Shown here in pieces: positions 55,134-64,000 of a stretch of 64,000 nt of DNA. Within the stretch, counting starts at the first letter, position 1; each line of letters opens with the position of its first letter. The notes beneath the pieces were generated by a model that saw only the letters and a program-made list of their open reading frames with translations, had not been told where the DNA came from and searched no databases. The DNA comes from Pseudomonas sp. RGM2987 (GTDB lineage Bacteria; Pseudomonadota; Gammaproteobacteria; Pseudomonadales; Pseudomonadaceae), in the NCBI RefSeq assembly GCF_022952855.1, contig NZ_JALJDX010000211.1:1-64000 (forward strand). The letters run 5' to 3'. The translations under genes were made by a program, and so were the position numbers.

Positions 55134-58100
55134 GAAACCGGATGCTCAAATGCATAGCGAAGTATCTCCTGCTGTCCGGCGCGGGGTTGTATGCAGGCCT
55201 CCTCGCTGCGACAGCCGCCGCGCCAGAGCCGTACACGCTCCTGGGTCGCTCGCCGACGGCCCCTATCGAGGTCCGGCTGGATGACGTCCACCGCGTCTGG
55301 CTGAAGGACCGACGGGAACTGGTGCTGGGAACCTCCGCACCGGATTATCCGCCCTTCGACTTGTCCACCAGCGGTCGCGATTACGAAGGCATGACCGCCG
55401 ATTACGCGCAACTCATCGCCAAGGCGACCGGCCTGCCCATGCGAGTCCTGCGCTTCGGTTCGCGCGAGGCCGCCGTGGCCGCGCTCAAACAGGGGCAGAT
55501 CGACCTGCTGGGCACCGCCAACGGTTTCGAGGCGCGCAACCCGGACCTGATGTTATCGACGCCTTATGCCGTCGACCAACCGGTGCTCGTCACCCGCACC
55601 AACGAGAACCCGCCCTTGGGCGACAATCTGGACGGGTTACGCCTGAGCATGGTCTATCACTACCTGCCGCTGCCGGAGATCGAAAAGCTCTACCCCAAGG
55701 CGCTCATCACCACTTATCCGTCTTACCAGAACGCCATAAACGCCGTCGCGTTCGGCCAGGCCGATGTATTTCTCGGCGATACCATTTCCACCCATTACAT
55801 GATCAACAGGGGCTATCTGAGTAATATCCGCATGGCCAGCTTCGGCAAGCATGAATCCCATGGGTTCGGTTTTGCGGTCCGACGCGACGATAGCCGCCTA
55901 CTGGACATCATCAACGCCACGCTCAGCCAGATCCCGATTGCCGAGCAAGCGGCCATCGCCAAGCGCTGGAGCGCCGGCAGCGACCTGTACCTCACGGACC
56001 ACACGATACAACTGACCGACCGCGAGCAACGCTGGCTCGCGGCTCATCCGGTGGTTCGGGTGGTGGTCAACGAAACGTCTGCGCCCTTCACATTCTTCGA
56101 TGCACAGGGTGATTTTCGCGGGATCAGCGCCGACCTGCTGGAATTGATCAGGCTGCGCACTGGCCTGCGCCTGGTCATCCAGCGACGCCAGAGTGACAGC
56201 GAAATGATCGCCTCGGTCCTGCATGATCAGGCCGACATGATCGCTGCGCTGCTGCCCAGCGGCGAACGGCAGCAACGGCTCAAATTCAGCCGTCCCTATA
56301 TCGACAGCTCGTTCGTCCTGCTGACCCGCAAGCATGCAGGCACACCGGCGACACTCGATCAGTTCGCCAGCGCAAGCCTGGCTGTCGCCAAGGGCAACCC
56401 GATAATTGAATGGCTGCGCAGCCATTACCCCGCTCTGACGATCATCGAAACGGACGGTTCTTCCCGCGCCGTAGAGATGCTCGCCGATGGGCAGGTCGAT
56501 GGCAGCGTGCACTCGCTGGTCATGGCCAACTACTTCATCGCCTCCCAGAGGCTGTACGACAGATTGCAGATCAGCAGCACGGTCGGTACCCAGCAAGCGC
56601 TGTTCTCCCTGGCCACGGCAAAAAATGCCACAGAGTTGAGCACCATACTCGACAAGGCACTGACCAGCATCGACCCTGACGAACTGGGCGTCATCAACAA
56701 CCGTTGGCGCGGTTACGTCTCGGCATCGCAACACACCTGGCGCACCTATAACCGCCTGTTCTTCCAGGTCGTGGCGGGCGTCGGTCTGTTACTGCTGCTG
56801 TCCCTGGCCTGGAACGCCTACATGCAGCGCCAGATCAGGCAACGTCAACGAGCGGAACTGGCCCTCAATGACCAATTGGAGTTCATGCACGCACTGCTCA
56901 ACGGCACGCCCCATCCGATTTACGTGAGGGATCGCAACGGTTTGCTGCAAAGCTGCAATGACAGTTATTTGGAGACTTTCGATGCACGGCGCGAGGACAT
57001 CGTGGGCAAGGACGTGATGCCGGGCTCCATGAGCAACGCCTTCGAAGCGCAGCAGTACCAGGCGGATTACCAGCGCGTCATGCGCGAAGGCATCCCCCTG
57101 GTCATGGACCGCCCCTTGCACATCGGCGACAGGCAACTGACGATCTATCACTGGATCCTCCCCTACCGAAACTCCGCCGCACAGGTGCAAGGCATCATCG
57201 GCGGCTGGATCGATATCAGCGAACGGCGGCAACTGTTCGAACAGTTGCGCGCCTCCAAGCAACAGGCCGAGGACGCCAACCGGGCTAAAAGCACCTTCCT
57301 GGCGACCATGAGCCACGAAATCCGCACCCCGATGAATGCAGTGATCGGCATGCTTGAACTGGCGCTGAAACAGGCCGAAAAGGGCCAGGTGGATCGCGCC
57401 TCCATCGAAGTCGCCTACGAATCGGCATCGGGCATGCTCGAATTGATCGGCGACATCCTGGACATCGCCCGTATCGAATCAGGTCATCTGAGCCTGGCGC
57501 CCGAGCGGGTCAATCTCAGGGCGATGCTGCAATCGGTCATACGGGTATTCGAAGGCGTGGCGCGGCAGAAGAACCTCGGTTTGTCGCTGCAGTTCGATGC
57601 CGCAAATGGCAGCCCGGACGTGTTGATCGACCCGTTGCGGTTCAAGCAGGTGCTGTCGAACCTGATCAGCAATGCCCTTAAATTTACCGAAAAGGGTCAG
57701 GTCTTGGTGAAGGTCCGGCTGTCTCGAACCGCCGAGGACAACGTCTTGCGACTGCAACTGGAAGTCAGCGACAGCGGCATTGGTATCAGCCCGGCAGACC
57801 TGCAACGCCTGTTCGAACCGTTTGCCCAGGTCGACAACACCAGCCGGATGGCCCGCAATGGTGCGGGCCTGGGATTGGTGATCAGCCGCAACCTTTGCCA
57901 GATGATGGGCGGCAGCTTGCACATGAACAGCCAGCCAGGCGTTGGCAGCCAGGTCCAGGTCTGCCTGCAATTGACGGTCCTGCCGCCTGCGACGACTGAC
58001 GCGCCCCCCGGGCCGGCCATCGAAACGACCGAATCTGCCCTGGACATCCTAGTGGTGGACGATCATCCCGCCAACCGCCTGTTGATGTCGCAGCAACTGG

Positions 58101-58762
58101 AATACCTGGGCCATCGCTACCAGGTCGCCCACGATGGCGCCCATGGGCTCGAAGTCTGGCGCGAGGGGCACTTCGACCTGGTCATCGCCGATTGCAACAT
58201 GCCCATCATGAGCGGCTATGAACTGGCCCGCTCGATTCGCCGCGATGAGTCCGAACGGCAACGGCCGCCCTGCACCATCCTGGGGTTTACCGCCAATGCT
58301 CAACCCGAAGAAAAACAACGCTGCCGGGACGCCGGAATGGACGACTGCCTGTTCAAGCCAATCAGCCTGAGCGCCCTGAGCCAGTGGATCAAGACAGTCA
58401 ATGCAACCAGTCGCCCCGGGGTATTCAGCGTGCAGAGCCTGGGAGCGCTGACCGGTGGCGATCCTTCGTCCACCCGGCGCCTGTTGGCTGAACTGTTCAG
58501 CAGCAGCCGCGCGGACCGTCTGGAGTTGCTCAAGGTCGCCCAAGAGGGCAGCCGCCAGGCACTGACCGAAACGGCGCACAAAATAAAAGGCGTGGCCCGG
58601 ATCGTCCAGGCAACCGCGCTGATCCAGCGCTGCGAAGCCCTGGAGCAGGCCTGTCATCACGCGCAGGCACCTGGGCAGCTCGACGAATGCATCCAGGCCC
58701 TCGACCTCGCCATGCGCGAACTTGAGCAGGCCTTGGGAGCCGAGATCGCCAAGGCAAAATAA
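55130..58762 (+). CDS. rocS2: BvgS-type hybrid sensor kinase with two solute-binding domains, RocS2-like
   Basis: 1210 aa. Order: signal peptide (to about 30); two periplasmic family 3 solute-binding domains (about 60-285 and 300-530); membrane segment (about 545-567); PAS domain (about 585-700); HisKA with H729 in TMSHEIRTPMNAVIGM; HATPase with GAGLGLVISRNL; receiver with D1021 in VIADCNMPIMSG; and a C-terminal Hpt with H1150 in ETAHKIKGVA. This is a full His-Asp-His relay feeding the regulator upstream. GTG at 55130 overlaps the regulator stop; ATG 55142 is an alternative start. Ligands of the binding domains are unknown. Confidence 0.82.
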   Translation: MRNRMLKCIAKYLLLSGAGLYAGLLAATAAAPEPYTLLGRSPTAPIEVRLDDVHRVWLKDRRELVLGTSAPDYPPFDLSTSGRDYEGMTADYAQLIAKATGLPMRVLRFGSREAAVAALKQGQIDLLGTANGFEARNPDLMLSTPYAVDQPVLVTRTNENPPLGDNLDGLRLSMVYHYLPLPEIEKLYPKALITTYPSYQNAINAVAFGQADVFLGDTISTHYMINRGYLSNIRMASFGKHESHGFGFAVRRDDSRLLDIINATLSQIPIAEQAAIAKRWSAGSDLYLTDHTIQLTDREQRWLAAHPVVRVVVNETSAPFTFFDAQGDFRGISADLLELIRLRTGLRLVIQRRQSDSEMIASVLHDQADMIAALLPSGERQQRLKFSRPYIDSSFVLLTRKHAGTPATLDQFASASLAVAKGNPIIEWLRSHYPALTIIETDGSSRAVEMLADGQVDGSVHSLVMANYFIASQRLYDRLQISSTVGTQQALFSLATAKNATELSTILDKALTSIDPDELGVINNRWRGYVSASQHTWRTYNRLFFQVVAGVGLLLLLSLAWNAYMQRQIRQRQRAELALNDQLEFMHALLNGTPHPIYVRDRNGLLQSCNDSYLETFDARREDIVGKDVMPGSMSNAFEAQQYQADYQRVMREGIPLVMDRPLHIGDRQLTIYHWILPYRNSAAQVQGIIGGWIDISERRQLFEQLRASKQQAEDANRAKSTFLATMSHEIRTPMNAVIGMLELALKQAEKGQVDRASIEVAYESASGMLELIGDILDIARIESGHLSLAPERVNLRAMLQSVIRVFEGVARQKNLGLSLQFDAANGSPDVLIDPLRFKQVLSNLISNALKFTEKGQVLVKVRLSRTAEDNVLRLQLEVSDSGIGISPADLQRLFEPFAQVDNTSRMARNGAGLGLVISRNLCQMMGGSLHMNSQPGVGSQVQVCLQLTVLPPATTDAPPGPAIETTESALDILVVDDHPANRLLMSQQLEYLGHRYQVAHDGAHGLEVWREGHFDLVIADCNMPIMSGYELARSIRRDESERQRPPCTILGFTANAQPEEKQRCRDAGMDDCLFKPISLSALSQWIKTVNATSRPGVFSVQSLGALTGGDPSSTRRLLAELFSSSRADRLELLKVAQEGSRQALTETAHKIKGVARIVQATALIQRCEALEQACHHAQAPGQLDECIQALDLAMRELEQALGAEIAKAK

Positions 58763-58874
58763 TCCGGTGTTTACTATGCTGTTCGCAGCAGTGCGTACCG
58801 GGGGTGTTCTCGATCGCTTTCCCCTTCACGCGAGGAGCCGATTGAGAACACCCCTATCACTTGGAGTGACTGCA

Positions 58875-61823
58875 ATGCCCAGCGCACCGCCTCCGGAAAA
58901 ACGCCGGTTTCCCCTGCACGTCCACATCAGTGTCATGTTCACGTTGCTGTTGTTGCTGACCGGGACTGTGCTGGGCATTTTCAACTACCAACAAACCACG
59001 CAGATCATCCTTTCCAGCAGTGAAAAACTGTTCAACCGCATTGAACAGGATGTGCGTCTGGATCTGAACGGCACCTACGAACCGATCCGCCATCTGCTGG
59101 GCCTGCTGGCCGACTATCCGGCGACCCGTGCGCCTGGGGTGGTGCAACGCCTGGCCTTGCTCACGCCTTTCAGCCAGGCGCTGCGGGACAATCCGGCCCT
59201 GGCATCGTTGTACCTGGGCGACAGCGACGGCAATTTCCTGATGGTCCGGCCATTGCGTACCAAAGCCCTGAAGACCGCCCTGCAAGCCCCCGCTAACGCG
59301 GCCTATCAGGTCTGGACCGTGGAACAGGCAACCGATGCCAGTGCGCTGCGTTCCCAGTCACTGTTCTATGACGACGCCCTGACCCTCATCGGTCGCCAGG
59401 ATATCACCGGCGAAACCTTCGATCCCCGCAGCCGCGGCTGGTTTCGCAGCGCAGTAGAAAGCACCGACCAGATCACCACCGAACCCTACGTGTTCTTCTC
59501 CACCCACAACATCGGCACCACCCTCGCCCGGCGCAGCGGCGAGCGGGCCGTCATCGGGGCCGACCTGACGCTGGCAGCCCTGTCCGAGACGCTGGCCAAG
59601 CACAAGGTAACCCCGGGCACCGAAATCGTTCTACTCGACCCCAAGGGCAACGCGATTGGCTACCCCGACAGCGACCGGCTCGTGGTCGACAGCCAGTCGG
59701 CGCGCCTGATCAAGGCGCGGGATCTCAACCCGGCCATCGCCGCGGCACTCGACGACCGCCACAATGCCCCGCGCCTGGAGGCCGTCGGGCGTCGCTGGAT
59801 CGTGTCCCACAGCCACATGCAGGAAGGCGGGCCGCAAGGGCTGGAACTGGCGCTGCTGGTGCCCGAGGATGAGCTGCTGGGCGATGCCTACCGCCTGCGC
59901 TGGCAAGGCGCACTCATTACGCTGGCCACCTTGCTCATGTGCCTGCCCCTGGGTTGGCTGACGTCGCGGATCCTGGTCAAGCCGTTGCGGGCGCTGGTAC
60001 AGGAAGCCGATGCCATCCGCAGCTTCGACTTCAACTATCCGGTATCGCGACGCTCCCCGGTGCTGGAGATCGATCAATTGAGCGTGTCGATGGCGCGCAT
60101 GAAGGAAACCCTGGCGAGCTTCTTTGAAATCACCGCCAGCCTGCGTGCCGAAACCCGCTTCGCCCCGTTGCTGGAGCGGGTGCTGTTCGAGACTGTGAAA
60201 ATCGGCCAGGCCCAGTCCGGGCTGATTTACCTGCGCGAAAACGACGACAATCGGGTCAAGCCATATGGACTGGTCATCGATGGCACCCCACGGGATCTGG
60301 ACGCTTTCAAACTGCAAGGCTACGAGCTTCAAGGGGCCGTCGGCCCGCAGTGGCTCCAGCAGTTGGCCGCGGCGGAAAACCTGGTGACCTCCCTGGGCTT
60401 TGAACAGGCTGCCGACTTACAGGGGGTCTTGCGAGCGCTGGACGCACCCCGCGTGCACCTGATCGGTATCCGCCTGCGCAACCGTCATCACGAAACCATC
60501 GGGTTCCTGGTGCTGCTGATCAATGACAGCGGCACCGAAGCGGACCTTGAGAAGCTGCAACCGGATCGCATCGCCTTCCTGCAGGCCGTGTCGGGCGCTG
60601 CGACCGTAAGCATTGAAGGCCAGCGCCTGCAGGCCAGGCAAAAGCAACTGCTGGATTCGTTCATCCAACTGCTCGCCGGCGCGATTGACGCCAAGAGTCC
60701 GTACACCGGCGGTCACTGCCAGCGGGTGCCGGCCCTGACGCTGATGCTCGCCCAGGCCGCAGCGGCCAGCCAGGCGCCGGCCTTCGACACTTACCGGCCT
60801 ACCGAAGATGAATGGGAAGCGCTGCACATCGCGGCCTGGCTGCACGATTGCGGCAAGGTCACCACACCCGAATACGTGGTGGACAAGGCCACCAAGCTTG
60901 AGACCCTGAACGACCGTATCCACGAAATCCGCACGCGCTTCGAGGTGCTCAAGCGCGACGCCTGGGTCGACTACTGGCAGGCCGTGGCAACGGGCGGCGA
61001 GCTTTCACTATTGGCACAACAACGTGATGCAACGTTGGCGGACTTGGATGATGATTTTGCTTTTGTCGCCCGCTGCAACCTGGGTTCGGAGGCCATGGCC
61101 GAAGCCGACCTACAACGCTTGCAAAGCATCGCCCGACGCCAGTGGACCCGCACGCTGGATGATCGCCTGGGGGTTTCCTGGGAAGAAAACCGGCGCCAGG
61201 AGCGCACACCCAGGCCAACCTTGCCGGTCACCGAAGCGTTATTGGCGGACAAGCCGGAGCACCTGCTGGAACGGCACGACGCCGAACTGATTCCACCGGA
61301 CAACCCCTGGGGCTTCCAGCTCGACGTGCCGCAATGGAAATACAACCGTGGCGAGCTCTACAACCTGAGCATCACCCGCGGCACGCTGACCCGCGAGGAG
61401 CGCTACGTGATCAATCATCACATGGTGCAAACGATCCTGATGCTCAGCCAGTTGCCCTTCCCCAGTCATCTGGACAACGTGGCGGAAATTGCCGGTGGTC
61501 ATCACGAGAAAATGGACGGCAGCGGTTACCCCAAGCGGCTCAAGCGCGAGCAGATGAGCCTGCCGGCGCGCATGATGGCCATTGCGGATATTTTCGAAGC
61601 ATTGACGGCCGCTGACCGCCCCTACAAGAAAGCCAAGAAACTGAGCGAAGCGCTGGGGATCATGGCGACCATGTGCCGTGACGCCCATATCGACCCCGAG
61701 CTGTTCGAGTTATTCATCGAGGAGAGGATCTACCTGCGCTACGCCGAGCAGTTTCTCGACCCGCAACAGATCGATGAGGTCGACCCGCACAGCCTGCTGG
61801 TCAAGGCAGGGCTCCAGCCATGA
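58875..61823 (+). CDS. HD-GYP protein with Cache, HAMP and GAF regions
   Basis: 982 aa. An N-terminal membrane segment (about 20-42), a periplasmic Cache-like domain (about 43-345; LYLGDSDGNFLMV, FDPRSRGWFRSAV), a second membrane segment, HAMP, a GAF-like part (about 430-590) and an HD-GYP domain with LHDCGK (H657/D658) and HHEKMDGSGYP (876-886). Such enzymes break down cyclic di-GMP. About 150 extra residues lie between HD and GYP, absent from standard members. ATG at 58875 has GGAG eight bases upstream; the open frame begins inside the previous gene. Confidence 0.87.
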   Translation: MPSAPPPEKRRFPLHVHISVMFTLLLLLTGTVLGIFNYQQTTQIILSSSEKLFNRIEQDVRLDLNGTYEPIRHLLGLLADYPATRAPGVVQRLALLTPFSQALRDNPALASLYLGDSDGNFLMVRPLRTKALKTALQAPANAAYQVWTVEQATDASALRSQSLFYDDALTLIGRQDITGETFDPRSRGWFRSAVESTDQITTEPYVFFSTHNIGTTLARRSGERAVIGADLTLAALSETLAKHKVTPGTEIVLLDPKGNAIGYPDSDRLVVDSQSARLIKARDLNPAIAAALDDRHNAPRLEAVGRRWIVSHSHMQEGGPQGLELALLVPEDELLGDAYRLRWQGALITLATLLMCLPLGWLTSRILVKPLRALVQEADAIRSFDFNYPVSRRSPVLEIDQLSVSMARMKETLASFFEITASLRAETRFAPLLERVLFETVKIGQAQSGLIYLRENDDNRVKPYGLVIDGTPRDLDAFKLQGYELQGAVGPQWLQQLAAAENLVTSLGFEQAADLQGVLRALDAPRVHLIGIRLRNRHHETIGFLVLLINDSGTEADLEKLQPDRIAFLQAVSGAATVSIEGQRLQARQKQLLDSFIQLLAGAIDAKSPYTGGHCQRVPALTLMLAQAAAASQAPAFDTYRPTEDEWEALHIAAWLHDCGKVTTPEYVVDKATKLETLNDRIHEIRTRFEVLKRDAWVDYWQAVATGGELSLLAQQRDATLADLDDDFAFVARCNLGSEAMAEADLQRLQSIARRQWTRTLDDRLGVSWEENRRQERTPRPTLPVTEALLADKPEHLLERHDAELIPPDNPWGFQLDVPQWKYNRGELYNLSITRGTLTREERYVINHHMVQTILMLSQLPFPSHLDNVAEIAGGHHEKMDGSGYPKRLKREQMSLPARMMAIADIFEALTAADRPYKKAKKLSEALGIMATMCRDAHIDPELFELFIEERIYLRYAEQFLDPQQIDEVDPHSLLVKAGLQP

Positions 61824-61843
61824 GCCCTGTTTCAGAGCGCCGC

Positions 61844-62326
61844 TCAGCAGTCCGTCAGGCGCAGGAATATTCCGGCCAGTTGCTCGATGCCGGCCTGGTC
61901 ATGTTCGGTAAAGCGCGCCAGTTCAGGGCTGTCCAGGTCAAGCACGCCGATCAGGCGCCCGTCCTTGACCAGCGGCACCACCAGCTCGCTGTTCGACGCG
62001 CTGTCGCAGGCGATGTGTCCAGGGAAGGCATGTACGTCCTCGACGCGCTGGGTCTGCAGGGTAGCCGCCGCCGTGCCGCATACCCCGCGACCGAAGGGAA
62101 TCCGCACGCAGGCAATCTGGCCCTGGAACGGCCCCAGCACCAATTCCTCATTGCGATTGAGATAGAAACCGGCCCAGTTCAAGTCGTCCAACTGACTGAA
62201 CAGGAACGCCGAGAACTGCGCGGCGTTGGCGATGAAGTCGCGCTCATCCGCCAGCAAGGACTCCAGCTGTGCCGCTAACAAACCGTAGCCATCGAGGCCC
62301 TGGCCGCTGCTTTTCAAATCGATCAT
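61844..62326 (-). CDS. Free methionine-(R)-sulfoxide reductase (GAF domain, fRMsr)
   Basis: 160 aa single GAF domain with WAGFYLNRNEELVLGPFQG and the catalytic cysteines in IACVRIPFGRGVCGTAA. It reduces free methionine-R-sulfoxide using thioredoxin. The ATG at 62326 overlaps the stop codon of the ATPase gene (ATGA), so the two form one unit. The longer open frame reading into the ATPase gene is not used. Confidence 0.92.
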   Translation of the reverse strand: MIDLKSSGQGLDGYGLLAAQLESLLADERDFIANAAQFSAFLFSQLDDLNWAGFYLNRNEELVLGPFQGQIACVRIPFGRGVCGTAAATLQTQRVEDVHAFPGHIACDSASNSELVVPLVKDGRLIGVLDLDSPELARFTEHDQAGIEQLAGIFLRLTDC

Positions 62327-63213
62327 GCCTTGTGCTCCAACAGTTTCAGGCCTACCCAATACCGGGCAAATTGATAGGCGCAACGTCCATTTCGATTGCC
62401 ACGTCCGGTGGCCCAGCGCACCGCCTGAATGTCCAGCGCTTCGTCGCGTTGCCAGGCCAGTCCGGCCTTGGCCGCCAGCTCGCCGATCCAGTGCTCCACC
62501 ACGTTGAGGAAATGCTCCTGGGTAAACGGATAAAACGACAGCCACAAGCCGAACCGGTCGGACAAGGCGATCTTGTCTTCCACCGCTTCGCTGGGGTGGA
62601 GTTCGCCGTCGACCCGCTTCCAGTTCTCGTTGTCGCTTTCCTTTTCCGGCACCAGGTGACGGCGGTTGGAGGTTGCATACAACAGCACGTTGTCCGGCGC
62701 CTGTTCGAGGGAACCGTCCAGCACGCTTTTGAGCACGCGGTAATCGCCCTCGCCGGACTCGAACGACAGGTCATCGCAGAACAATACGAAACGCTGAGGC
62801 AGTTTCGCCACCTGCTCGACCACCCGAGGCAGGTCGGCCAGGTGATCGCGCTCGATCTCGATCAACCGCAGGCCCTGCCCGGCGTGCTCGGCCAACAGCG
62901 CGCGCACCAGCGACGATTTGCCGGTGCCACGCGAGCCCCAGAGCAACGCATGGTTGGCCGGCATGCCATCGAGGAATTGCCGGGTGTTGCGGCCCAATTG
63001 TTCGACCTGGCGGTCGACGCCAATCAGGTCCGACAGACGCATGTCGAGGCTGACTTGCAGCGGCAGCAGATAGCCACTGCGTCCGTCTCGTTGCCAGCGC
63101 GCCGCCAGGGTCTGGGACCAGTCGATGGCGGGCCGCGGCGCAGGCAGCAGAGGCTCGATCCGGGCCAGCACGGCATCGGCACGCTCAAGAAAAGCATTCA
63201 ATCGCGAGTCCAC
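62323..63213 (-). CDS. AAA-type ATPase, DUF815 family
   Basis: 296 aa. Walker A is WGSRGTGKSSLVRALL and Walker B is RFVLFCDDLSFE, with sensor region YATSNRRHLVPE. The family is common in proteobacteria, but its role is unknown. It is the first gene of a two-gene unit with the methionine sulfoxide reductase. ATG (minus strand) at 63213. Confidence 0.88.
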   Translation of the reverse strand: MDSRLNAFLERADAVLARIEPLLPAPRPAIDWSQTLAARWQRDGRSGYLLPLQVSLDMRLSDLIGVDRQVEQLGRNTRQFLDGMPANHALLWGSRGTGKSSLVRALLAEHAGQGLRLIEIERDHLADLPRVVEQVAKLPQRFVLFCDDLSFESGEGDYRVLKSVLDGSLEQAPDNVLLYATSNRRHLVPEKESDNENWKRVDGELHPSEAVEDKIALSDRFGLWLSFYPFTQEHFLNVVEHWIGELAAKAGLAWQRDEALDIQAVRWATGRGNRNGRCAYQFARYWVGLKLLEHKA

Positions 63214-63376
63214 GTCTTCTCCTCGGGCACGTTCACAGTAATGATGGCGCTACAGCAACGAAACGCCTTATCCAATGGCGGGTCTACCCCACACAACACA
63301 AACCGGTTGCACCGGTATTCAGAGATGATCAGCTATGCTTGAGCGGCGAAGGGAAACGTAAGTGGTTCAGCACTCA

Positions 63377-64000
63377 ATGGACATCAGATTTACCCAACGG
63401 CTGTCTTACAAGCAGGCACGCCTGACCGTCCTGGTGGGCTTCGTGCTGGGCACCTTGCTCAGCCTGATGCAGATCGGCATCGATTATGCCAGCGAAGACG
63501 CCTCGATCAACCGGGAAATCCTGTCGCTGCTGGAAATCAGCCACAACCCGGCCTCGCGCATCGCCTACAACATCGACGCCGAACTCGCCCAGGAACTGTC
63601 CATGGGCTTGCTGCGCTCGCCGGCCATCATCGGCGCCGAACTGATCGACAACAACAAGACCGTACTCGCCAGCGTCAAGCGACCCGAACTGCAAAGCAGC
63701 TATCGGTTCATCAGCGATTTCCTGTTCGGCGCCCAGCGTCAGTTCGAGGACCGGCTCTACCTGGACCATCTGCCCGGCGAGTCCCTGGGCGTATTGCGCC
63801 TGGACGTCGATACCTACGCGTTCGGCGCACGCTTTCTGCGCCGTGCCGAGGTCACGTTGCTCAACGGCTTCGCCCGCAGCCTGATCCTCACCGGCCTGTT
63901 GCTGGCGTTGTTCTATGTGATGCTGACCAAGCCGCTGGTGCGGGTGATCCGCGAGCTGAGCAGCCGCGACCCGAGCAGCAGCGAGCAGAATCGCCTGGAA
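63377..64000 (+). CDS. Membrane signalling protein with periplasmic sensor region, 3' end outside the window
   Basis: 208 codons are seen without a stop. A membrane segment (about 14-33, TVLVGFVLGTLLSLMQIGI) is followed by a periplasmic region (about 34-165, EISHNPASRIAYNIDAELAQ) and a second membrane segment (about 170-190), then the first cytosolic residues. This pattern resembles the CHASE7-type N-terminus of Pseudomonas GGDEF/EAL proteins such as RbdA, so a c-di-GMP enzyme is likely but not shown. ATG at 63377 lacks a strong Shine-Dalgarno sequence. Confidence 0.6.
   Translation, partial: MDIRFTQRLSYKQARLTVLVGFVLGTLLSLMQIGIDYASEDASINREILSLLEISHNPASRIAYNIDAELAQELSMGLLRSPAIIGAELIDNNKTVLASVKRPELQSSYRFISDFLFGAQRQFEDRLYLDHLPGESLGVLRLDVDTYAFGARFLRRAEVTLLNGFARSLILTGLLLALFYVMLTKPLVRVIRELSSRDPSSSEQNRLE

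Overview
The window is chromosomal DNA of a fluorescent Pseudomonas, most probably of the P. fluorescens group. The evidence is high GC content, a PvdL-type pyoverdine chromophore synthetase with PvdS-type promoters, an AtuACDF/AtuR block, and many REP pairs of the two families common in these genomes (cores GTGGGAGCGGGCTTGCTCGC and GTGGCGAGGGAGCTTGCTCC). No IS element, prophage, CRISPR array, rRNA or tRNA was seen. Coding density is high; the only long spacers hold REP pairs, promoters or AT-rich DNA.

Layout. (1) 1-3.5 kb: ppsA (phosphoenolpyruvate synthase) divergent from its regulator ppsR. (2) 3.5-27.3 kb: a pyoverdine island with an mbtH-like gene, pvdH (diaminobutyrate synthesis), pvdL (4327 aa), the sigma factor gene pvdS and a siderophore-type acyltransferase (pvdY-like). 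Four candidate PvdS promoters (TAAAT or TAATT, 16 bases, CGT) and one Fur box tie these genes together. Inside the island lies a disulfide-handling module, dsbS-dsbR divergent from dsbD-dsbE-dsbG, with a direct-repeat regulator site between the two arms. (3) 27.3-35.8 kb: a solute-binding protein, then atuR divergent from atuA-atuC-atuD-atuF. This is a reduced acyclic terpene (citronellol/geraniol) set with a 14-bp inverted repeat pair that fits an AtuR operator. (4) 35.8-43 kb: an exonuclease, ppnP, a MOSC protein, cheV, a CheA-P1-like protein that seems to lack its histidine, a NarL-type two-component pair and a YegS-like lipid kinase. (5) 43-50 kb: moeA-moaB divergent from mobA, a YgdI-type lipoprotein, an RluA-type pseudouridine synthase, two small proteins, a CPA2 antiporter and an ammonium transporter. 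(6) 51.4-64 kb: a YqjD/YqjE-type stress membrane operon, a dGTPase homolog, a RocA2/RocS2-like phosphorelay, a large HD-GYP protein, a GAF-type methionine sulfoxide reductase, a DUF815 ATPase and the start of a membrane signalling protein that runs off the right edge.

How the parts work together. Iron limitation should relieve Fur repression of pvdS. PvdS then drives pvdH (making 2,4-diaminobutyrate for PvdL), mbtH, pvdL and the acyltransferase. The Atu proteins would form a geranyl-CoA-type carboxylase (AtuC/AtuF) with a citronellyl-CoA-type dehydrogenase (AtuD), but AtuB, E, G and H are not in the window. The right-hand part is rich in signalling: two NarL-type systems, CheV, an HD-GYP protein and a likely c-di-GMP protein.

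Several starts were moved from the longest open frame to internal ATG or TTG codons with good Shine-Dalgarno sequences. All family assignments come from reading the translated sequence; no search was run.
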